Positions 1-14,505 are shown, numbered from the stretch's first letter. The stretch is 64,000 bases of DNA from Epiperipatus broadwayi (GCA_028023455.1 JAQFVV010013320.1:94346-158345); one strand, 5' to 3'. Translations and numbers: made by a program. Notes: generated by a model from the letters alone, not told the origin.

Positions 1-309
1 TGGTCTGGAAAATTGCAACATTGTGAAATTATATTTAAAACTTCATCAATTGGAATGTTTGTAAACAAAGACATGACATCAAAACTGACCAGAATGTCAT
101 TAGCATTAATTTAAAATTTTTTTAAAACAGAAATAAAATGAAAAGAGTTTTTTATATATGATTTAATAGATGGGGTTGTATGTTTAATGAACACTGATAA
201 ATATCTAACTAACATATGAATTGGAGATACATTTGCAATTACTATTGGATGAAGGGAGTATGTGGTTTGTGAATTAAGTCCATAAAATTTGGGAAAGATA
301 CATATTATT
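1..309 (-). pseudogene. Penelope-like element RT fragment, inverted 5' piece
   Basis: Read on the minus strand, this piece carries the first half of a PLE reverse transcriptase. It shows FPKFYGL followed by a degenerate LHPIV (usual form PKIHKP...LRPIV), then PSIKSYIKNSFHFI, then motif A as SFDVMSLFTNIPIDE. One in-frame TAA lies between the LKKF and INANDIL segments, so it is not functional. The fragment runs off the left edge of the window. Its partner, holding motif B, lies on the opposite strand immediately to the right. The two together look like one element whose 5' part was inverted on insertion. The family match comes from motif order and spacing; I cannot assign it to family 1 or 2. 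Confidence 0.8.
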
Positions 310-310
310 G

Positions 311-457
311 CTTTGATTAAACATTGTCTCTTGAACCCATATTTTGTATACAATGGAAAGCATTACAGACAAGTTTTTGGTACTCCTATGGGCTCACCTA
401 TCTCAGGAGTAATAGCTTATTTAATCATGGAAAATATAGAAACTCATGTTTAATAGA
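311..457 (+). pseudogene. Penelope-like element RT fragment with motif B
   Basis: The plus strand reads LIKHCLLNPYFVYNGKHYRQ and then VFGTPMGSPISGVIA, ending ...MENIETHV before stop codons. This is the PLE segment just downstream of motif A, with the canonical GTPMGSP motif B. It continues the protein logic of the minus-strand fragment at 1-309, so a 5' inversion junction lies near 310. Past 457 the reading frame is degenerate and no YxDD motif follows. It is a dead remnant. Confidence 0.78.
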
Positions 458-710
458 TAAAATCCCTAAACAACAGGACTAATTAAAATGCATCTTATCA
501 AAAATTTAATCAACAAAAGCAGTGGATGAATTTTGAACACTGAAAATAACTAGCAGATTTAAAAAAATAATTTAAAGATAACAACAAGCTCATCACATAA
601 ATAAGGCTGAAAATTTCATCATTCATGTATCTAGAGTCAATCATTTATTAGACTTATTTTTTAATGAATACAATGCTGTGCTGAGCAGAAGTCAGAGCAT
701 GCAAAGAGCT

Positions 711-915
711 TCAGTGTTCAACCACAAGAACATCAGCAGTCTTCCAATAGAAACCATGCCCATCTAACAATTTGAAGCTGTGAGTAATGTCTAACTGCCT
801 GAAATAAAAGTAGCCTGGAATGGCAATCATCAGTACTACATCAGATCCTAAAATCCAACTGGTTGGTAAACCATACATGCAGTAGCAAAGGGTAATAGCC
901 ACAACATTTAAAATC
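711..915 (-). other. Exon-like ORF, weak resemblance to cardiolipin-synthase-type phosphatidyltransferase
   Basis: On the minus strand an open frame of about 68 codons starts after a splice-acceptor-like ...CCTATAG at 915 and reads ILNVVAITLCYCMYGLPTS, then WILGSDVVLMIAIPGYFYFRQ, then a stop at 711. It is hydrophobic with one or two membrane-spanning stretches. The pattern 'LP-x(3)-WILGSDVVLMIA...FYFR' resembles the membrane segment of CDP-alcohol phosphatidyltransferases such as cardiolipin synthase, where a conserved RD precedes a hydrophobic run and FY(I/V)RY. Here the R is replaced by S. The resemblance is from memory and partial. It could be a decayed exon, a pseudogene fragment or chance. 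No neighbouring exons were recognised. Confidence 0.22.
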
Positions 916-1930
916 CTATAGGTAACATTTTCTTATGCCCATTCCTAAATGTTTATATTAATCTATAAATAGCCATTGCAATCTTTGAGTAGCTCCAGAG
1001 GAGTATACTAAATAAACTCTATAGCCAGCATATAATGAACTATATAGTTTGTGCAGGTTTACATGCTTTTTGAAGTATCAAATAAATAGTTATATAACTT
1101 TCAAACCATGAAATAATTAGCTGTAAGTCCAATGTTGCATGTGCTCTATCTGTATAGTTTTATATTACATTGTTATTGTATGTTTTATTAAGAATGTGTG
1201 GGATTATCATATATAAATACATTGTTTATTTAATTTAAAAAAATTATAAAATTAGTTTACAAATTATATTAAACATTTTATTTAAAATAAAGTATTTGTC
1301 TATCAATCACTGTCAGTCAATTCTTTAATTATACCACTAAGAACAATTTAGCAAAGAAGTTAGACAAGTAGTTTATTCCATTTGTTTCAGTTATGCTAGT
1401 TTGGGACTTATCAGGCACTAAGTTAGTAGCTGTCATACAGAGTATGTTAGCTACTTTTTGTAATGAACTAGCACCTGAAGTTTACTTCAAATCAAATAGA
1501 GTACTTTGAATGACAGGGTTTGAATTCAGCAGTTGAGAAGTTCTGTAATCTGGATACATGGCTATAGGTTATATCTTGTGTAACCTCAGTCTGGCTGCAG
1601 GTACCCTCTTGGTATTATGATTCTCTTCCTGAGAAATTGGATGCTGTAATATTTAAATTGCAGCTGGAGTAGATCAAATTTATAATAATTTTATAATATT
1701 GCCATTTTTCAATAAACATAAGTCAACAATTTGTTTATAATGTTTTCATAATTTTGTTTTTATTAAAGAGTAAGTTTTGTTTTTGTATTCTACTTATTTT
1801 ATTAAAGAGTAAACAAATTTTTATTATTTTATATTTTCTTTTTATTCAATCTACTCCCATTTGATTCAACATATTAACATGGCTTTCTTTATTTTCCTTT
1901 TATTATTGTTTCTTTTAATTTGCAATCTGT
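916..1930. other. Anonymous AT-rich DNA
   Basis: No gene, recognised repeat or RNA was found here. Composition is slightly less AT-rich at 1320-1660. Short AT-only runs occur after 1680. The last stretch before 1971 reads as a PLE family-1 fragment (see the entry at 1931). Confidence 0.5.
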
Positions 1931-1970
1931 TTATATTATTGTAATTTAAATCAAAACCATATATATATAT
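1931..1970 (-). mobile_element. Left half of a PLE family-1 fragment split by an LTR-like insertion
   Basis: The bases ending AAATCAAAACCATATATAT match the minus-strand copy at 4505-4545 (AATTCAAATAAAAACCATA). The continuation of that copy (CTATTATGGTCATAAAAACC) resumes only at about 4395, on the far side of the element at 1971-4372. The intact neighbour at 4505-4575 therefore acts as the uninterrupted version of this site. Confidence 0.65.
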
Positions 1971-2715
<745 letters not shown>

Positions 2716-3036
2716 TTGCCCTGGTCTGAGGGAAAAGGAAAATAGAAATAAAACACCTTTTTAAGAATATTTTACATAATTTACATATATAATGAAAACA
2801 AAGCTCATATCTAAAACTATGTACTCATCAATTTTTTGAGATCTGACCGACATCTGACAGTTAACAGAATGAATAGTGATTTGCAACTTTGAGATAGCTA
2901 AATAATTCAGCCATTGGACTGTAAGTATACAATATACCATGAACACCAAGAGTGTTACCTCAAATGAGACACTATAAGCTACTACAACCCATGATAAAGA
3001 TAATACAATATCATTGCAAAGCCCTCTTTCATGGAG

Positions 3037-3171
3037 GGTCTGGAAAATAAAAAACTATGCCCTGCTTCTTTTGAGTCTTATGGGCTGGAAAATACAAAAC
3101 TATGCCCTGCTTCTTTTGAGTCTTATGGGCTTGTAAATACAAGCTATGCCTTGCTCCTTTTCTTTGGAGAC
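3037..3171. repeat. 45-bp minisatellite, three units
   Basis: Units with the core CTGGAAAATACAAAACTATG start at about 3040, 3085 and 3130. The first two are nearly identical. The third is diverged and loses its second half. It lies in the internal, non-coding part of the TRIM-like element. Confidence 0.85.
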
Positions 3172-3629
3172 TTAGATGCTGGCATCATGGCAGGACTATG
3201 TTAACTGCCCTATCACAAACAATATGAAATATAAAAAATAGGTTGGAGCAAATAGTAGAGATACAACACCCTCAGAGCTGCATGAAAACATTGCATCTTT
3301 AAGCCAATGACAAAAACCTTCATCCATCATCAAAACTGTAAATACAGCTAAACAAATTTCAACAATCAAACACCAAATCAAATCTCTAAAATCATTGCTT
3401 TTCTATTTAACTCTAAACATAAACATCCCCAAACATACATGTAAATTACTATTTTATAATTTATAATCATCATCAATACTCTTGTCACATAATTCACATT
3501 AATTTTTAAAATTAATTCTGCATAAAATGCAATTTTTTTTCTCAGTCGTGGTTTGAGATACATTGGGCAGCCATCTATAATGATTGCCACAGTACATGAT
3601 CATTATTGGCCCTCAGTTAGGTAACCATT

Positions 3630-4372
<743 letters not shown>

Positions 4373-4578
4373 ATATATATATATATATATATAATCTATT
4401 ATGGTCATAAAAACCGATGCTGAAAGATTATGACCATAACAGATTATGTATATATGGTTTTGATTTGAATTATAATAATGTAAAAATATTATAAATTGGA
4501 AAAAATATGTTTGCATTATTATAATTCAAATAAAAACCATATATACATTATCTATTATAGTCATAAAAACTGATGCTG
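4373..4578. mobile_element. PLE family-1 endonuclease fragments in alternating orientation
   Basis: Short pieces of one PLE 3' coding segment follow each other as minus (4395-4420), plus (4421-4498) and minus (4505-4575). Each carries the GGTTTTGATTTGAATTATAA-type sequence, the GATGCTGAAAG-type sequence, or their complements. The joins are hairpin-like, for example the flanks of GATGCTGAAAGATTATG. This repeats the head-to-head habit seen in the larger PLE copies, in miniature. Confidence 0.7.
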
Positions 4579-4960
4579 AAAGATTATGACTATAATAAAT
4601 TAAATATATATGGTTTTGATTTGAATTATAATAATGTGAACATATTGCAAATTGAAAGAAACTATAATAAAAGGAAAATAAAGAAAGTCATGTTAATATA
4701 TAAATATAAGCAATTTTTAATTAACAGACAGAGAGCAAACATAAAAATCTCAGAATTGTGAGAATGTTAGCCTTTGAAAGTGTTAGTTGACAAAGACCAT
4801 GAAGATAGTCGAAAGCGCTCCAAAGTGGATCCAAGTTTATTAAAATTATACTTTAGATATATTTGTTTACCATATTTATTAATATTCAATTACAATATTA
4901 CAAGTATATAACTTTAAAGAAATACAGATATCGAATAAGAATTTTATTATATATATATAA
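4573..4960 (+). pseudogene. PLE family-1 GIY-YIG endonuclease C-terminus and 3' region
   Basis: The frame from 4573 reads ...NIYGFDLNYNNVNILQIERN, then YNKRKIKKVMLIYKYKQFLI, then NRQRANIKISEL and a stop at 4761. It aligns with the C-terminus of the near-full-length PLE endonuclease on the minus strand at 17802-18404 (YGFKFDHKNMKIIQIE ... MNRQSSNVKITELWEI). The GIY-YIG core itself is missing. Downstream lie the GTTGACAAAGACC...GTCGAAAG hairpin (4786-4817) and a 3'-end box AATACAGATATC near 4921. It is a truncated, non-functional copy. Confidence 0.75.
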
Positions 4961-5692
4961 TATTTCACTTTGAACAAATGAAGCACCTTTTGTAAGAAAA
5001 AATGATTTTATTATTGTTCTTATTTTTATTATTATATGTAAAAAGAAATACAATCTAAAAACGTGTCTTCGTTTTCATAATGACTTTACTTTTTTAACTA
5101 ACTCTTAATTGTATTTTTGACTTCACTTTAATTTCTTCGTTAACAAAACTATTAGTTTTTCTAACACCTGAGTCCACATTTAATTTTTGATTCTAAAAGA
5201 CATTTTATTTTACTGAAACTCTTTTTATGATAAAAAATGTATATATAATCACTATTCATTTCTATGAGTATATATACACGTGTGTGTGTGTAAAGAATAA
5301 AAGCTAAGAAAATTTTATAATAATATTAATAAAATAGTTTGCTATTTTTGTTATTAATATTTTCAGAAATATCAACGATCTCATACACTACCTAGACAAG
5401 AAAAGCTATGTTTCACATATTAATAATTATTCATATCGAAAGCGATATTCACAACTTTTGAATATAAAATTATTTCTTTTTACAAACATATACACATACA
5501 CATATATATTGTAATATATTGTAATAGTCAGATTCATGTATGTTTACAATGTTAGTGGGTCTAATGTTAGATATATTCTTTATAAATGATAAGCTTACAC
5601 TTATTCTTATAAACTTTTTTTCCCATTTAAAACGTTTTATTGATATTTGTATTCAAACCTAATAGGACAGGGTTTATACAGATATATATATA
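4961..5692. other. Anonymous AT-rich DNA
   Basis: Nothing recognisable apart from a short (GT) run near 5280 and TA runs near 4950 and 5680. Confidence 0.5.
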
Positions 5693-6752
5693 ATACATAT
5701 TTTGCGGGTTCATCCGTGTTAAAAACTTTTAATATCAATATACTGACGTTTCGACTTGGTCACACAAGCCATCCACAGAGTTATAAAAAGGTAGAAAGAC
5801 GGTTGTAGAGGCGCTACAATCACTGGTTTGAATAAAACATTAAAAATCCCACCAATAGCAAAAATGTTAAATTTAAGAATGTTTTTTAAAGAAATCTTTC
5901 CAAATAGGAGGAAGTTTGCATGTATCATCTCGCTTATTGATACAATCTGGCCTTTTAAGTATCTCAATGGCTTCTCTAATTTTGCATTGGTAGAGATTAT
6001 CACATCTGGATATGATCCTGGTACTAGAAAAATCAATTTTATGACCTGAATCTATAGTATGGAGTGAGAGTGCTGATGATGATGGTGTTGTTTAACTGCA
6101 TTAGCATGCTCATCTCTCCTAACACTGATGCAATGATTACTCATACCTATGTAAGAAGCTTTACAATTTTTACATGAGATTTGATAGACACCATGAGATT
6201 CAAGAGGGATTGAATCCTTAGGCTTGGTTATTATATTGCTGATCTTTTGATGAGCAGAAAATGCTGTATNNNNNNNNNNNNNNNNNNNNNNNNNNNNNNG
6301 TCTGTAGTTCCTTTTACATATGGAACACAAATCCTAATAGCTGACTTATCATCTTTTTGTTTCCTATTTTGTCTATTTTGGGCTTGAAATAAGGCTTTTT
6401 TTATAAATTTGTAATTATAACTATTTGCTAATAAAACACTATTAATATGATTTATTTCTTCTTTCAGATGTGTGTCATCTGAAAGGTTAATTGCTCTATT
6501 TAAAAGAGTTTTGGCTACAGAAACTATCTGAGTTGGGTGATGATGAGAATGGAAATGTAAACATCTGTCTGTGTGTATCCTTTCTGTAAATGAAAAGATA
6601 ACTATTTGGTGTTCAGTGACTAGAACATCAAGAAAGGGAGTTTTCCATCAGACTCTATCTCCATTGTAAATTTAATATGAGGATGCATATTATTTAAATG
6701 TAAGAAAAAATCATCTAATGTATTTTTTCCATGTTGCCATATGACAAAAGTG
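5693..6752 (-). pseudogene. PLE family-2 RT C-terminus + GIY-YIG endonuclease, left arm
   Basis: On the minus strand the copy starts at IDDTFVIWQHG, the catalytic DD region, continues through the FSIYRK and [13 protein letters not shown] region and reaches GVYQISCKNCKASYIG, the GIY-YIG signature with two cysteines. Relative to the right arm it has small deletions in the FSIYRK region that shift the frame, and a run of 30 undetermined bases (6270-6299) upstream of the endonuclease. At the codon where the right arm has a TAG stop this arm keeps CAG (Gln). Part of its C-terminal coding sequence is also open on the opposite strand, which is a shadow. It is non-functional as read. Confidence 0.8.
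6270..6299. other. Assembly gap (30 N)
   Basis: Thirty undetermined bases inside the left palindrome arm. The right arm has 34 bases between the flanking anchors (GGAACTACAGAC and ATACAGCG at about 7200-7255), so the gap length is close to the true spacing. Confidence 0.95.
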
Positions 6753-6756
6753 TCAT

Positions 6757-7646
6757 CTATGTCATATGGCAACATGGAAAAAATACATTAGATGATTTTT
6801 TTCTTACATTTAAATAATATGCATCCTCATATTAAATTTACAATTGAGACAGAGTCTGATGGAAAACTCCCTTTTCTTGATGTTCTAGTCACCAGAACAC
6901 CAAATAGTTTATCTTTTTCTATTTACAGAAAGGATACACACACAGACAGATATTTACATTTCCATTCTCATCATCACCCAACTTAGATAGTTTCTGTAGC
7001 CAAAACTCTTTTAAATAGAGCAATTAACCTTTCAGATGACACACATCTGAAAGAAGAAATAAATCATATTAATAGTGTTTTATTAGCAAATAGTTATAAT
7101 TACAAATTTATAAAAAAAGCCTTATTTCAAGCCCAAAATAGACAAAATAGGAAACAAAAAGATGATAAGTCAGCTATTAGGATTTGTGTTCCATATGTAA
7201 AAGGAACTACAGACAGTATCGGACGTATATTAAAATGCTATAATATAGATACAGCGTTTTCTGCTCATCAAAAGATCAGCAATATAATAATCAAGCCTAA
7301 GGATTCAATCCCTCTTGAATATCATGGTGTCTATCAAATCTCATGTAAAAATTGTAAAGCTTCTTACATAGGTATGAGTAATCGTCGCATCAGTGTTAGG
7401 AGAGATGAGCATACTAATGCAGTTAAACAACACTCATCATCATCAGCACTCTCACTCCATACTATAGATTCAGGTCATAAAATAGATTTTTCTAGTACCA
7501 GGATCATATCCAGATGTGATAATCTCTACCAATGCAAAATCAGAGAAGCCATTGAGATACTTAAAAGGCCAGATTGTATCAATAAGCGAGATGATACGTG
7601 CAAACTTCCTCCTATTTGGAAAGATTTCTTTAAAAAACATTCTTAA
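6757..7646 (+). pseudogene. PLE family-2 RT C-terminus + GIY-YIG endonuclease, right arm
   Basis: One frame runs from [19 protein letters not shown] through [36 protein letters not shown], an in-frame TAG at 6984-6986, then KTLLNRAINL, and on to HGVYQISCKNCKASYIGMSN (GIY...YIG, residues near 7329-7380), ISVRRDEH, and KIREAIEILKRPDCINK, which contains the likely catalytic Glu. It ends at 7646. This is the classic PLE order: RT thumb and linker, then a C-terminal GIY-YIG nuclease that nicks the target. The first two RT motifs and the tyrosine before DD are missing. Only one stop interrupts the frame, so the copy is fairly young. Confidence 0.85.
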
Positions 7647-7861
7647 ATTTAACATTTTTGCTATTGGTGGGATTTTTAATGTTTTATTCAAACCAGTCAT
7701 TGTAGCGCCTCTACAACCGTCTTCCTACCTTTTTATAACTCTGTGGATGGCTTGTGTGACCAAGTCGAAACGTCAGTATATTGATATTAAAAGTTTTTAA
7801 CACGGATGAACCTGCAAAATATGTATTTTATATATTTAACCCGTGCAAATCTTCGTTTTAA

Positions 7862-8759
7862 CATATATATATATCTTGTGAAATGCTAATTGATGTGCAT
7901 AATCGCCATCACATTTGACACTGCTGAGCTGTGTGCTACCTATACCATTTCTATATAAATGTAATAAAATGATAATTCCCTATTCTAAAAATAGCCTCAT
8001 ATCTGTTTACATTGTAAATAAAATAGGCTCATCATAAATATTTTTATCTTGGATTTAGCGTAATGGGCATGATATTTTTATTACTTAATTTATTTTAATA
8101 TTTAAATGAATGACACAACTTTTTTAATAACTGTTAAATAGATTTATTCATTAAAACGGCAAATTTGAATACAATTCTTCCAAATTATCAGTGATTAAAA
8201 AGCTGAAGATGAAATAGCAAAATTATAGTAGATATTATTTTAGCATACATTGTTCATGATTATAATCATATTTTAATTGTATTTGATAATGCCTGTGTAA
8301 TGTAACATCATTCTTAGCTATACCTTTTTAATTGATATTTAATAAAATAAAAGAAAATTTATAATTACCACTGTAACGTATCATAAACTAATTTTAATCC
8401 TTTCCCTGATTTAGTATGCAATATTATTGCAGATAAATAATTAAAAAAATCGATAGATGTATATTGTCTTTAATTTTGCAAAATACAAGTATTATTATCT
8501 GAATCTAGTTCTGTGCTTATGTTTCTTATCGATTGGTTGAAGTTAAACCGATGCCTCAAGGATTATTTTTTATAACTGTATTTGTGTTTACCCTAATGCA
8601 TTCTCAAGGTTAAAGTCAATATACATAACGTAAAGAGATAAGTGGAAATAATAGAAATACATATACATATGAATAAGCAATTATTTATTGATTTAATATA
8701 AGGGAAATATTCTCGATTGAGAAAAAGAACACTTATTCTTTTATAACATTATCAATATA
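7862..8759. other. Anonymous AT-rich DNA
   Basis: No gene or recognised repeat was found. Confidence 0.5.
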
Positions 8760-8761
8760 CA

Positions 8762-8834
8762 TTAAAGGAAATGGACCATGTATGATCTAAACATATATAT
8801 ATATATATATAAAGGAAATGGACCATGTATGATC

Positions 8835-8867
<33 letters not shown>
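8762..8867. repeat. 47-bp duplication with TA tracts
   Basis: The sequence AAAGGAAATGGACCATGTAT occurs at 8764 and again at 8811. Each copy is followed by a TA tract (8790-8811 and 8840-8867). Confidence 0.9.
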
Positions 8868-8870
<3 letters not shown>

Positions 8871-9000
8871 AATGGAATGAAAATATCTAGAGCATTTGTA
8901 ACGGAATGTAAAAAATCTATATACTATACGCTGCCACGCCCTTATTAAATAGCCGCAGATTTGGACAGCATTTGTAATGAAAGATGAAATTAATCTAGAT
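8866..9000 (+). repeat. Cluster of TTGTAAYGGAATGAAAA motifs
   Basis: Three related motifs start at about 8866 (TTGTAATGGAATGAAAA), 8895 (TTGTAACGGAATGTAAAA) and 8971 (TTGTAATGAAAGATGAAA). The same motif recurs at 44857, 45053, 45371, 45403 and 45467. The motif begins with TGTAA, like the ends of the TRIM-like repeats, but I cannot define an element around it. Confidence 0.45.
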
Positions 9001-9655
9001 AAAATCCATTTTTTTAACATTCCTCATTGGGGCAACCATTCACGATGGATCAATTGTTTTAGATCAATTACCAATGACCATGTAAGCAGTTTGATATCCC
9101 AATTGGACAAACCATTCTGCAACTAACTGTTTTCCTCTCTAATCCTTTTTTTCTGATATATATCTCTGTATATCTGGGCACAACAAGACTATCTAAACCT
9201 AGATAAAGTTACATTGAATACCTATTTATAATCATATATGGTTTAAAATCCAGTGGGTACATTATTTATAATAAAATGTAGGATTTCCCATTTCATAATA
9301 TCATTTGCACTTGTATTAATGGCAAAACATCTTCTTTATCCTCTAGTTGTACCAATAAATTATTAGACAAATTATCATATAGATTATGTTGAAAAGTTTA
9401 ACATCCTAAAATCTTTTAAGAGCTCATATTTCATAATTTACCATTATAACTCTTTGAAGTTTACATTTAAAATATTATAAGTGTTAATAGCTCATATTTA
9501 ATACTATAGATTATCGATGGTAATTCACTATATCTTTAGAGATCTTAGATGGTAGTCATATCTTTTATGATGGCTCATAAATAACAAATAAAGTGAGAAC
9601 CATTATTTGTAGATATGGCCATTTAATATATATATATATTTTTAGATATGGCCAT

Positions 9656-9656
9656 T

Positions 9657-9705
<49 letters not shown>

Positions 9706-9706
9706 T
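9656..9706. repeat. (TA)n followed by (GA)n
   Basis: TA tract about 9660-9690 passing directly into GA repeats. A short direct repeat AGATATGGCCATTTAA lies at 9611 and 9643. Confidence 0.92.
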
Positions 9707-10015
9707 ATTTATTAATTAATAAAATGATGATGATGATAATGATATTTCCAGGCACAGCTTTATGCCTAACTCACAACACATTTTTTTATCAATCTATAAT
9801 TATTTAACAAAATCTTGTTATATTTTTAAACTATGTTTTATAATTGAAATCTTTCAGAGATGATGATGATGACTAAACTAACCTCACAAGACAATAATTA
9901 ACTCTGAGAAATATATAAACTTATTTTAATAGAAACAAGATAAATTTTATTATTGGTTAATCAATATACAAATAGAAAAATTTGCATAATTAATAATAAA
10001 AATTAGTTACATTCA

Positions 10016-12107
<2,092 letters not shown>

Positions 12108-12459
12108 AACAAAATTATAGTCTGTTAGATATAAGTTGGAATGTGAAAAGTTAATAAGTAGACTTACAAAATAATACTGTTTGCAATTTATGTCTATAGA
12201 CAACTGTTGGTGCTGATATAGTATGCGCTCGGTGGCCATTTTGAATTTAGAAATGCCCAAAAACATTGCTGGCACATGCAAGTAACAAAATTATAGTCTG
12301 TTAGATATAAGTTGGAATGTGAAAAGTTAATAAGTAGACTTACAAAATAATACTGTTTGCAATTTATGTCTATAGACAACTGTTGGTGCTGATATAGTAT
12401 GCGCTCGGTGGCCATTTTGAATTTAGAAATGCCCAAAAACATTGCTGGCACATGCAAGT
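12108..12459 (+). repeat. 176-bp tandem duplication at the left edge of the foldback element
   Basis: Two essentially identical copies (12108-12283 and 12284-12459) carry AACAAAATTATAGTCTGTTA at the start and GGCACATGCAAGT at the end. The inner part of the second copy (from about 12366) is matched in inverted form at 21160-21230, so the unit includes the outer edge of the long inverted repeat. Near identity suggests a recent duplication. Confidence 0.93.
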
Positions 12460-13220
12460 GATAAATGTCATAGACTAGAACCACTCATTTTTCAAAAAAA
12501 TAAAACGCCTGAGGCACTATAATTAAAAAAGTTGTTGGGAAGGGACTATACTAAAAAAAATGGCGGAAAAAGGTCACATTAAATAGCCTAAGGTGCTATT
12601 ATAAAATAAAAGTGCAGGAAAAGAAAAAGAGGTGAACATTGAAAATTAAAAAATACTTTAAAATAAACCAAAAAGGTTAATTTATATATAAAGTCATAAT
12701 CAAACATTGCAATATTTACAAAAACCTTTTAAAATATAGCGATCACTAGAAAAATAATAAATGCTATTTTAAAAATCTCAGTCCGGTCTATCAACGCTAT
12801 ATATAAAAAAGAGATGAACATTGAAAATTAAAAAGTACTTTAAAATAAACCCAAAACACTAATTTATATATATATATATATATATAGTCATAATCAAACA
12901 TTGCAATAGGGTTATGTTAAGGCATTTTTTAAAAAAAATCGTAAATGATATTTACAAAAACCTGTTAAAATATAGCGATCACTAGAAAAATAATAAATGC
13001 TATTTTAAAAATCTCAGTCTGGTCTATCAATGCTATATACTAAATCAGTATTATAATTGTAAAAAACAATATTTAAAAACTATAATGCTATAAATCAAAC
13101 ATTGAGTTGTAACATCACATTAAATAGCCAAAGGTTATACTATGGAAAAAAAGTGCGAGAAAAGAAAAAGAGGTGGACTTTGAAAATTAAAAAATACTTT
13201 AAGATAAACCAAAAACCCTA

Positions 13221-13320
<100 letters not shown>

Positions 13321-14505
13321 TAATCAAACATTGCAATAGTAATTCTTAAACAATTAACCTATGTTAAGGCATTTCTTAAAAAAAAATCATAAATGATATT
13401 TACAAAAACCCGTTAAAATATAGCGATCATTAGAAAAATAATAAATGCTATTTTAAAAAGCTCAGTCCGGTCTATCAACGCTATATACTAAATCAGTATT
13501 ACAATTTTAAAAAACAATATTTAAAAAGTATTTTAAAATAAACCAAAAACACTAATATATATAGTGATGATAATCAAATTAACGAGTGTTAAGGCATTTT
13601 TTTAAAAAAGGCATAAAACCTAAATATATATATATATATATATAGCGATAATTAGAAAAAAATGATAAATGCTTCTATCAAAAGATTACTCAGGTCTTTC
13701 AACAGTATATACTAAATCTCAAAAATCCATATTATAATTTTAAAAAATTATATTTAAAAAGTATATTGCTAAATGTGAAATGGCGGGAACATCACTTTCA
13801 ACACTTTCGTGGGGTATCAGCAAATAAAAAACCTAATTAACTTATTTTTAAAAATATAATATTTTACATTTGGCTTTGGAGTTATAATAGTAAATCACAA
13901 TTCTGAATAATAGACATAATAATGCATATTACAGTTAGCATTTATTTAAGTAATTTTTTACCAATATTTTAAGAATTTAAAAAAATGTTACCAACTTCCT
14001 GTATTGGATGGATAATCGTCCACTCAGGATAAATTTGGTTTTTCCTAGATCTCTTCATTATTGCAACACCACAAGCCATCAACAAATTATACTTTTAAGA
14101 TTTAGGTTTATTACTTTAATGAAGAGGCCAGTAAAATTAATTTATTCAGGAAATATCGCAGCTTGATATGGTCTCTTTCAAATTTATTTTTAAAACTGTC
14201 TACTTGGGTCTCTCACAAATTAAACCAGGTATGTGTGACTTAAGTTAATTTCTAAGAATGATGATTAGGGAATTCCTTTTGTCTTACTAAGATAAAAGGG
14301 CTAAGTTAAGAAGTTTAATAATAGAAAGCAAAACTTTCAAATTTTAAAAACAGCTGTAAACCAACTATTGGACTTTTATGCCTCAAGCCTAATAGTAAGC
14401 CAATGCAATAGAGGGATAAAATTTATCATAAATATATTTATAATAAATTAATGATTTAAAAATATAATCACACTGTAATAAATTACAAGTCATAAATTCT
14501 ACTCG

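Larger units (their letters stand above)
5693..7861. mobile_element. Head-to-head PLE family-2 dimer (palindrome about 2.1 kb)
   Basis: Two copies of one PLE point outward from a centre at about 6752. The left copy is on the minus strand (5693-6752), the right on the plus strand (about 6757-7861). Both begin inside RT motif C (…DDTFVIWQHG) and run through the end of the RT, the GIY-YIG endonuclease and the 3' region. The left arm stops about 40 bp short of the 3' end present in the right arm (TTTAACCCGTGCAAATCTTC). Both outer borders lie in TA runs. The arms differ by substitutions and small indels. The inverted arrangement is seen directly; its origin (paired insertion, twin priming or a palindromic intermediate) is inference. 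Confidence 0.88.

Noticed and set aside
5719-6036. Open frames antisense to the PLE endonuclease C-terminus (also 5828-6049, 7470-7700, 7516-7800, 52870-53124)
   Set aside because: They mirror each other only because the element is present in both orientations. The sense endonuclease and its untranslated tail explain them.
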